Below are positions 6,403-12,420 of a stretch of DNA of 14,097 nucleotides, piece by piece; position 1 is the first letter of the stretch; each line of letters starts with the position of its first letter. The position numbers were made by a program, and so were the translations under genes. The notes beneath the pieces are model-generated. The model did not search any database and was not told the origin of the DNA. It saw only the letters and a list, made by a program, of their open reading frames with translations. The DNA comes from DASQDT01 sp036380435 (GTDB lineage: Bacteria > Acidobacteriota > Blastocatellia > Pyrinomonadales > Pyrinomonadaceae): the NCBI GenBank assembly GCA_036380435.1, contig DASVES010000239.1, forward strand, positions 1 to 14,097, read 5' to 3'.

Positions 6403-8042
6403 GTTATAAAAATGATCTGACCGCCCTCGCCTCCGTCTTCGCCGTGGCGCTCCTCGCGTGCGCCCCGCTGTCAATCGCTTCCGCACAGTCCACCGGTAAG
6501 GCCCGAAGAGGCGGGAGGACGAGCGCGCGGCCACAGACACAGCCGGCCACGCCGGACGCGCAGCAGCCCATATCGACTCCGGTTTCACTGGGCGGCGACT
6601 CCACCACACAGTTAAGCTCCTCGGTCATCATTCGTTGGGAGGGGCAGCCCGGTGTCGAACGCTATCGCCTACAGGTCGCGCGCGACCAAGGCTTCGAAGA
6701 CATCACCTTCGATCAGGCCGTGACGGGCCGATATCATCACGTCGGCGTCGCGCCCGGCAACTACTTCTGGCGTGTGGCCCCCGCGGTGGTCGAAACTGGA
6801 AAGTATTCGACCCCGCTGCCCGTGAAAGTCGTGCCGGGGCCGCCCGTGCGCAACGATAGAGGCGTGAAGGTGGCCACGGGCGCGACCGGGTGGAGGACTG
6901 CGACGGGCCAGATACCCCGTCCCGTTACCGCGCGTCTGCGCGCCGGCGGCGGGTACGATTTCGTCGGCGTGAACACGGACGGGACGGTCTATGCCATCGA
7001 CGGCGCGAACGGCGTCGCGATGTGGACGGCGCGCTACCAGCCGGGCGCGCGCCGCGACGAAGTGGTAGACCCGAAGGGCACGCTGTTCGGCCCGCTCGTC
7101 GTCGAAGGCCCCGCCGGCCGCCCTGACGTGGTCGTCGCCTTCGCCGGGGGGCTGCGTGCGCTGAGGGGCGCGACGGGAAGGGAAATGTGGCGGGCACAAT
7201 TTGCGGGACGCGCCGTTGCCGGCACAATCGGCGACGTTAATGGCGATGGCAAGAAAGAGGTTGTCGCGGTCGTCACAGACCCGCCGTCGCTAATCGTCCT
7301 TGATGCCGAGACGGGCCGCGACCTGTCGAACTCCAAACTCGAAAGCGACGCCGTCGGCGCACCCGCGGTGCTGGTACGAGAGGGGAAGCCTTTGATCGTC
7401 GTCGGCTTGCGGGGCGGCGTGATCGAGGCGTGGAGCGCAAGCGGCGAACGCGTCAACAGCGAGAAGTTGGAATCGGACATGACGACGGGGCCGCTCGTCG
7501 TGGAGTCCCCCCGCGCTTTGGTCGTCATCGTCGGCGGCGAGAAGGGGTTGCTGGCTCTGGGGGCGTCGGATTTGAAGCCCATGGGCATGATCAACACGGG
7601 CGACGACTCGCCGCGGGGCACGCTGACGACGGCCGACCTCGACGGAGACGGATCGTTTGAGATCGTCATGGTGACGCGCGGCGGCCGCGTCGCGCTCATC
7701 GGCACGACCGACGGCAAGATCAAGTGGGTCGCCGATGGGGCGGGTGACGCCGACTCGGCGACGCTCGCGGACTTAAACGGCGACGGCACGCTCGACGTGA
7801 TCGCCGCCGCCGGCCCCGTCTTCGCCTACGGCTTCTCGGGGAAGGACGGCGCGCTCATCTGGAAGGTGGAGGAGGAGATGGCGAAGGGCGCCGCCAGCCA
7901 GCCCGTTGACCCGCGGCCGCGTTCGCTGACGGTCGCGCAGTCACCGAAGGGCGAGGCTATTCTGGTCGGGGGCGACCCGGCGCGCATCGGACTCCGCGCG
8001 GTGGAGCTGCCGAAAGGCTCGGTCAAGGCCGACCTGCGATAG
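6399..8042 (+). CDS. Exported FG-GAP/PQQ-like beta-propeller protein with N-terminal fibronectin III-like domain
   Basis: 547 residues. The N-terminus is a signal sequence (hydrophobic 7-24). Cleavage is plausible after Ala29 (SIASA|Q), but LLAC ending at Cys21 could instead be a lipobox, so the mature protein may be periplasmic or a lipoprotein. A Pro/Thr/Gln-rich linker (31-65) leads to a fibronectin III-like domain (about 72-148, with YRLQVARDQ and GNYFWRV). Repeated propeller blades fill about 175-545. Three Ca-binding loops of the FG-GAP type are visible: DVNGDGKKE (279-287), DLDGDGSFE (413-421) and DLNGDGTLD (458-466), mixed with PQQ-like strands such as GTVYAIDGANGVAMW. It is translated from an ATG overlapping the stop of the response regulator, so the two are coupled. 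Its role is unknown; ligand or surface binding is an inference from the fold. Confidence 0.85.
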   Translation: MSYKNDLTALASVFAVALLACAPLSIASAQSTGKARRGGRTSARPQTQPATPDAQQPISTPVSLGGDSTTQLSSSVIIRWEGQPGVERYRLQVARDQGFEDITFDQAVTGRYHHVGVAPGNYFWRVAPAVVETGKYSTPLPVKVVPGPPVRNDRGVKVATGATGWRTATGQIPRPVTARLRAGGGYDFVGVNTDGTVYAIDGANGVAMWTARYQPGARRDEVVDPKGTLFGPLVVEGPAGRPDVVVAFAGGLRALRGATGREMWRAQFAGRAVAGTIGDVNGDGKKEVVAVVTDPPSLIVLDAETGRDLSNSKLESDAVGAPAVLVREGKPLIVVGLRGGVIEAWSASGERVNSEKLESDMTTGPLVVESPRALVVIVGGEKGLLALGASDLKPMGMINTGDDSPRGTLTTADLDGDGSFEIVMVTRGGRVALIGTTDGKIKWVADGAGDADSATLADLNGDGTLDVIAAAGPVFAYGFSGKDGALIWKVEEEMAKGAASQPVDPRPRSLTVAQSPKGEAILVGGDPARIGLRAVELPKGSVKADLR

Positions 8043-8058
8043 CGGGGGCGCTTCCTCG

Positions 8059-8217
8059 ATGATCTTCTGGCTGCTCGCACTGGTTCTTTTCGTAGTCTGG
8101 CTCGTCGGCGTCCTTTTTTTAGGTAAGGGCGGCTTCATCCATATCCTCCTGCTTCACGCCGTCGCGGTGGCGCTCGTCCAGTTCATCCACGACCGCCGGG
8201 CCGCGCGGACGCAGTGA
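8059..8217 (+). CDS. DUF5670 (lmo0937-like) small membrane protein
   Basis: A 52-residue ORF starting 16 bases after the propeller gene. It begins MIFWLLALVLFVVWLVGVLF (first membrane segment), then GKGGFIHILLL and a second segment AVAVALVQFI, ending in a basic tail HDRRAARTQ. The pattern of a hydrophobic first helix, a glycine turn, GGFIHILL, a second helix and a basic end is that of the DUF5670/lmo0937 family, whose members are normally about 45-55 residues. The function of the family is not established. There is only a weak GCGGGGGCG upstream, so translation may depend on coupling to the gene before it. Confidence 0.75.
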   Translation: MIFWLLALVLFVVWLVGVLFLGKGGFIHILLLHAVAVALVQFIHDRRAARTQ

Positions 8218-8270
8218 AAAATACAATTCTTCTCCCCGTTGACAAGCCCGCGCGAGGGTTTTGGTCCTTA

Positions 8271-8312
8271 CCGGCCGTGAAGACAAATTCTTCGTGCAAA
8301 CTTTTCGGCCGG
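8271..8312 (+). repeat. Nested inverted repeat in the leader of the OmpA-domain gene
   Basis: Perfect 7-base arms CCGGCCG (8271-8277) and CGGCCGG (8306-8312) enclose a second stem GAAGA (8279-8283) and TCTTC (8289-8293) with loop CAAAT. No T-run follows on the plus strand, so it does not look like a terminator. It lies in the 209-base gap between the small membrane gene and the OmpA-domain gene, downstream of a consensus TTGACA (8239-8244) that lacks a recognisable -10. It could be a leader RNA structure or a protein-binding palindrome. Confidence 0.35.
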
Positions 8313-8426
8313 CAACAGTGCGCGCCCGAGTTCGCATCAATTCATTGACGAACTGCCAACGGCCCGCTTCCGGGCACATCACAACGCGCTACGGCCTCTC
8401 GGCCCGAAGACGAGGAGAAAAGCTCT

Positions 8427-10028
8427 ATGAGAATAATCGGCTCTCCTACCGGACTATCGAAACTTACGGGGTCGCTGCTCCTGCTCCTGCTCTGCGCGGC
8501 GAGCGCCGTCGCACAGCCCGACTCGAACCGTCAGACCGTCGCCATCACCTACCCGCTCGACCAGTCGGTGAGCGTCAAGTTTCGCGGGACGACCCGTCTG
8601 CCGCGCCTGACCGGCGAGGCGAAGGTGAGGCGCACGGGCCGCCGGAACACGCGCGTCGAGCTGGAGGTGAAAGACCTCCCGCGCGCCTTCGAGCTGGGAG
8701 ACGTTTATACGACCTTCGTGCTGTGGGCCATCTCGCCGGAGGGGCAGGCCGACAACCTCGGCGAGATCAAGAGGGGCGGCAGCATGTTCTTCAACTCGAA
8801 GATCGACGTGACGACCCCGCTCCAGACCTTCGCCATGCTCGTCACCGCCGAGCCGCACTTCCTCGTCCGCACCCCGAGCCGGATGGTCGTCCTCGAAAAT
8901 CTTCCGCCGCGCAACCCCGGCGACGCCGAGGTCTCGACCGTCAGCGTTCAATACATCGGCAACACCAGCGACTACTTCAACGACACGCGCGTCCCCGACC
9001 TCGCCGACCGGGAGTTTGTCCGTGCGCCCACCTCTCTGCACGGCGCGCGGCAGGCGATCAACCTCGCCCGCTTCTACGGAGCCGAGCGCGACGCCGCCGG
9101 CGAACTTCAGGAGGCGCGCACGCAGCTCGAAGCGGCGGAGAACGCCTGGCGGCTCAAGCAGCCCGAGGAGGAGGTGGACGCGCTCGCGCGCCGGGCCATC
9201 AGCCTCGGCGTCAAGTCGCAGGAGATTGCGGAGGCGCGCGCGGCCGCACGCAAGCGCCGTGAGGAAATCACACGCCGCGACAACGCGGTGCGCGAGGCAG
9301 AGGAGACCGCCGCCACGGCCGCCGAAAAAATCGAGGAGCTGCGCGCGGCCCTGCGTAAGGAAGAGCACGCCCGCGAGCTTGCCGAGCGCGACGCTCTGAG
9401 CGCCAACCAGCAACTACGCGAGCTGCGCTCGGAGACGGCCCGCCTGCGCGAAGAGGTGCAGACGCTCCGCTCCGACTCGGAGTCGGCGAAGCTCAAGCTC
9501 GCCCGCATGGAGGGCGAGCGCGCCGCCGAGGACACGCGCCGCGCCAACGAGGTAAGCGCCGCTCGTCAGCGCGAAGCCATCTCCGCGCTCAAGCAATCAC
9601 TCGCGCGCTTCGGTTCCGTCCGCGAGACGGAGCGCGGGCTGGTGCTCGTTCTCCCCGACACGCTTTGGTCGGGCGCACGCGCGGCGGATTTAACGGCCCG
9701 CGCGTCCTCGTCCGTGGTCGAGCCTCTGGCCGCCCTTCTCTCCAACAGTCCCGACCTGCGAATCATCATCGAGGCACACGCCGACAACCGCGGCGAGGCC
9801 GAGGCCGTGCTTCAGCTCACACAGGACAGGGCCGAGGCGCTGGCCGGAAGACTCGTCTCCGCAGGGGTTGACAGCGCGCGCGTGCGTGCGGCGGGCATGG
9901 GCGCGGCCAACCCCGTCGCCCCGAACACCACGCCCGCCGGACGCGCGCGTAATCGCCGCATCGAGATCATGCTCGCGCCCGCCGCCGGGTCCGACGCCGC
10001 GGAGAGCCGCGCCGTCAACCAGAATTAA
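8427..10028 (+). CDS. Exported coiled-coil protein with C-terminal OmpA (peptidoglycan-binding) domain
   Basis: 533 residues. A signal peptide (hydrophobic core 14-27, cleavage likely near AVAQ, 27-30) is followed by a beta-rich N-terminal domain (about 35-200) whose family I do not recognise by name. A long charged coiled coil runs about 218-395, rich in Ala, Arg and Glu. The OmpA C-terminal domain occupies about 405-516, with IIIEAHADNRGEAE (447-460), LTQDRAEALAGRL and NTTPAGRARNRRIEI (500-514). That last motif carries the Arg and Asn positions typical of diaminopimelate binding in this family, so anchoring to peptidoglycan is likely. There is no beta-barrel; the protein is probably periplasmic or lightly attached. 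The ATG at 8427 has AGGAG nine bases upstream. It stands between a small membrane protein and a sensor kinase. Confidence 0.87.
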   Translation: MRIIGSPTGLSKLTGSLLLLLLCAASAVAQPDSNRQTVAITYPLDQSVSVKFRGTTRLPRLTGEAKVRRTGRRNTRVELEVKDLPRAFELGDVYTTFVLWAISPEGQADNLGEIKRGGSMFFNSKIDVTTPLQTFAMLVTAEPHFLVRTPSRMVVLENLPPRNPGDAEVSTVSVQYIGNTSDYFNDTRVPDLADREFVRAPTSLHGARQAINLARFYGAERDAAGELQEARTQLEAAENAWRLKQPEEEVDALARRAISLGVKSQEIAEARAAARKRREEITRRDNAVREAEETAATAAEKIEELRAALRKEEHARELAERDALSANQQLRELRSETARLREEVQTLRSDSESAKLKLARMEGERAAEDTRRANEVSAARQREAISALKQSLARFGSVRETERGLVLVLPDTLWSGARAADLTARASSSVVEPLAALLSNSPDLRIIIEAHADNRGEAEAVLQLTQDRAEALAGRLVSAGVDSARVRAAGMGAANPVAPNTTPAGRARNRRIEIMLAPAAGSDAAESRAVNQN

Positions 10029-10052
10029 CTTCCGCAGCCGGGGCGACTATCT

Positions 10053-10115
10053 GACGAGGCGATAGCCTCATCCGTTACGCGGGAGTCAACGCCTTCGGGC
10101 GTCGCCTCACTTCGT
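10053..10115. repeat. Palindromic, highly folded intergenic element (REP-like)
   Basis: Several stems lie within about 60 bases: GAGGC-GATA-GCCTC (10056-10069), and ACGCC-TTCG-GGCGT (10089-10102), whose UUCG tetraloop is closed by C-G, an extra-stable type. A longer-range pairing joins GAGGCGA (10056-10062) with TCGCCTC (10102-10108) and competes with the first hairpin. No T-run follows. Such short GC-rich palindromes between genes are typical of REP-like elements, but I see only one copy here, so repetition in the genome is inferred. Confidence 0.4.
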
Positions 10116-10132
10116 CGCATCAACAAACAAGG

Positions 10133-10168
10133 GCGGGCGGTGGTAAGATTCCCCTTACCGCCGCCCGC
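10133..10168 (+). promoter_or_regulatory. 15-bp hairpin covering the translation start region of the kinase gene
   Basis: Arms GCGGGCGGTGGTAAG (10133-10147) and CTTACCGCCGCCCGC (10154-10168) pair over 15 bases with one G-U wobble and a six-base loop ATTCCC. The 3' arm ends six bases before the ATG at 10175, with GTTCTT between. The region where a Shine-Dalgarno sequence should lie is thus inside the stem, and none is visible outside it. It may be an intrinsic terminator for the OmpA-domain gene, although the T-run is poor, or a translation-blocking structure for the kinase. The structure is certain from sequence; the role is inferred. Confidence 0.6.
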
Positions 10169-10174
10169 GTTCTT

Positions 10175-12361
10175 ATGTCGCCGCTCGAAGTCATACAACT
10201 CATCGGCTACGGCATGGCCGCCGCGCTCCATCTCTGGATGGGGGCGCTTCTGGTCAAGCGCAGCCCCAACCTCGGCCGGCTTGAGCGCGTGCTGAGGTCG
10301 CTGGCTCTCGCCGTCGGTACGTGGCACGCCTGCAACCTCATCCTCGCCCTTCACGCGATGTTGGGCTTCGACGTGCTGCGTTGGAAGACCTTCCTGCGGG
10401 TCACAAATTCCGTGGCCGTCGCCGCCATCACACTCTCCTACTCCCTGCTCCTGCACGTCCACCTCTATCTCTGGGCGAATCACAGAAAGCGGCAGCTCAG
10501 CCCCCTCGAAAGGGTTCGCGTCTATCTCTCGTACCTGCCGGCGGTCTTCCTGACGATTGCGGTCTGGAAGCTCTGGCAGGAGCCTTACGGCCCGATGTAC
10601 GAGAAGCTCGACTTCCTCCTCCTGCCCTTCGCGCTGTGGGCCGTCTACTGTCTCTTACTCGTGGCCGCCACCGACTTCCTGATTGCGCGCTCGAATGAAT
10701 CACCGAGCGAGAGTCGGCTCCTTAAAACACTCGCCGCTTCATTCGTCGGCATCGCCGCGCTGATCTTCGCCGTCTACGTCTTCCGTCTCGGTCAGGGCGA
10801 AACATTTCTCTACCTCCAGACCGTCGCCAACATGGGGTCGCTCGTCCCCACGGCGCTGCTCGCATATCAAATCTATCGCTACCGTTATCTTGAGCTGATC
10901 ATCAAGGAGAGTCTGGTCGTCGCGACCTTCGCCGCCGTCATCCTCGTCGTTTACCTCTACGGCATCCGCACCGTCGGCGAATGGCTGACCGGGCGTTACG
11001 GGCTACGCGCCGGACTGATCGAGTCGATCCTCATACTGACGCTGGCGCTCGTGGCCGCGCCGTTGAGGAGTTGGCTCGACCGGCGTTTTCACCGCCTCTT
11101 CGAGCACGAAGTGGCGCTCTACCGCGACGTGGTGACAAGCATCGGCGCAAACGCCGGGCGCGACCAACAACTTCCCGAACTTCTGCGCTTCGTCGAGGAG
11201 CGGATCGCGGGCGGCCTTGGTCTGCGCCGCGTTCGTATTCTCACCGAAGGCAGAGAGCACCCCGCATCCGATAACGACGGGAAGTTGATTGGAGACGTGG
11301 AGCAGGTTAGTGATTTGAACGTCGGTGTGGGGAAGCGTGGATATGGAATCGGCAGGGACGAGGTCAGAGTGTTGGAAAAGGATGGCGCGGGCGAGTTGGA
11401 ACTTGGGGCTGATGATCTGCGCTCGTCTCTGAACGAGCAATTTCGTCTCATGGGCTTTGAGCCGTTGGAAGGAATCAGGCAATTACGGGGGGCAGGCTTT
11501 GAGCTGGCCTTCGCGCTGCGGCGTGAGGACAGGGACGTGGGCGTGATGTTGGTTGACGCCCCGCCGCACTCTTTGACGAGAGACGTGCGCGCCGTGCTTG
11601 AGATTCTCGCGGGACAGGTGGCCATCGCCATCGAGGATTGTCGCCTCGTCGCCGAGAACGTCCAGCTTGAGAGAAGGCTCGCCCACCGTGAACGTCTGGC
11701 CGCGCTCGGGCAGATGGCCGCAACTGTCGCCCATGAAATAAAGAATCCGCTGTCGGCGATAAAATCCATCGTGCAGGTGATGCGCGAGGACGAGCGGCTG
11801 CACAACGACTACTCACGCGACCTCGACCTGATAGTCGGCGAGACCGACCGCCTGAGCCGAAGCGTCACACAGATGCTCAGCTTCGCTCGCAACGCCCCGC
11901 ACGCGGACATGCCGCGCCGTCTGAGCGAGATAGTCAGTTCGGTGGTTTACCTGCTCCAGTCGGAGACGAACGCGCGCGGCGCGCGCATCCATGACGACTC
12001 GGCCGCCGTCGAAGCCGAACTCGACGGCGCGACCACCGGCGTTGTCCGCGACGCGATTTCCAACCTCCTCATCAACGCCCTGCAAGCAACGCCGCGGGGG
12101 GGTGTCATTAGCGTCGAAGCCTCCATCGAAGATGACACGCACGCGCGCCTGACCGTGACCGACAAAGGCCCCGGCGTGCCCGACGAATTGCGGGAGCGCA
12201 TCTGGGAGCCGTTCTTCACGACCCGACAGAGGGGCACGGGCCTCGGACTCGCTATCGTTCGCAAGCGCATCGAGGAGATCGGCGGCAGCGCGACACTGGC
12301 TGCGAAAAGAGACGGGGAAGGGGCGCGCTTCGAGTTGGACATCCCTCTGCGTAGGCTCTGA
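10175..12361 (+). CDS. Polytopic membrane sensor histidine kinase with GAF-like domain
   Basis: 728 residues. The N-terminal 300 residues carry about nine hydrophobic segments (near 7-28, 40-62, 78-100, 115-133, 146-170, 185-204, 210-232, 246-266, 281-297), so sensing probably happens in or at the membrane. A linker (298-340) leads to a GAF-like region (about 315-490). The dimerisation/phosphotransfer domain has phospho-His520 in VAHEIKNPLSAIKS. The ATPase domain has the N-box SNLLINAL (629-636), DKGPGVP (663-669), EPFFTT (678-683) and RGTGLGLAI (686-694); it looks active. The architecture recalls PrsK-type kinases, but no PEP-CTERM context is visible. The H-box is of the NtrB-like kind, whose usual partners are NtrC-type regulators, so pairing with the OmpR-type regulator at 5689 is doubtful. 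Residues about 358-460 are encoded by DNA of odd composition. The ATG at 10175 lacks a Shine-Dalgarno and sits behind a hairpin. Confidence 0.92.
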   Translation: MSPLEVIQLIGYGMAAALHLWMGALLVKRSPNLGRLERVLRSLALAVGTWHACNLILALHAMLGFDVLRWKTFLRVTNSVAVAAITLSYSLLLHVHLYLWANHRKRQLSPLERVRVYLSYLPAVFLTIAVWKLWQEPYGPMYEKLDFLLLPFALWAVYCLLLVAATDFLIARSNESPSESRLLKTLAASFVGIAALIFAVYVFRLGQGETFLYLQTVANMGSLVPTALLAYQIYRYRYLELIIKESLVVATFAAVILVVYLYGIRTVGEWLTGRYGLRAGLIESILILTLALVAAPLRSWLDRRFHRLFEHEVALYRDVVTSIGANAGRDQQLPELLRFVEERIAGGLGLRRVRILTEGREHPASDNDGKLIGDVEQVSDLNVGVGKRGYGIGRDEVRVLEKDGAGELELGADDLRSSLNEQFRLMGFEPLEGIRQLRGAGFELAFALRREDRDVGVMLVDAPPHSLTRDVRAVLEILAGQVAIAIEDCRLVAENVQLERRLAHRERLAALGQMAATVAHEIKNPLSAIKSIVQVMREDERLHNDYSRDLDLIVGETDRLSRSVTQMLSFARNAPHADMPRRLSEIVSSVVYLLQSETNARGARIHDDSAAVEAELDGATTGVVRDAISNLLINALQATPRGGVISVEASIEDDTHARLTVTDKGPGVPDELRERIWEPFFTTRQRGTGLGLAIVRKRIEEIGGSATLAAKRDGEGARFELDIPLRRL

Positions 12362-12420
12362 GAACGCGCCGCGGGAACTAAATTCGGCGTCAGGTGTCAG
12401 TTAAAAACAAAACATGAAGC

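Noticed and set aside
5650..6609. Long minus-strand open frame across the response regulator gene
   Set aside because: Antisense shadow of high-GC codons; no recognisable domain, and it would cover a well-defined regulator and its upstream region.
8239..8267. TTGACA at 8239 as a full sigma70 promoter
   Set aside because: No acceptable -10 at 16-18 base spacing, so it is not listed as a promoter.
8454..9413. Long minus-strand open frame across the OmpA-domain gene
   Set aside because: It mirrors a highly GC-biased coding region, matches no family and runs fully antisense to a gene with clear domains.
12362..12420. Bidirectional terminator between the convergent kinases
   Set aside because: Only 59 bases; I found no stable stem followed by a T-run on either strand.
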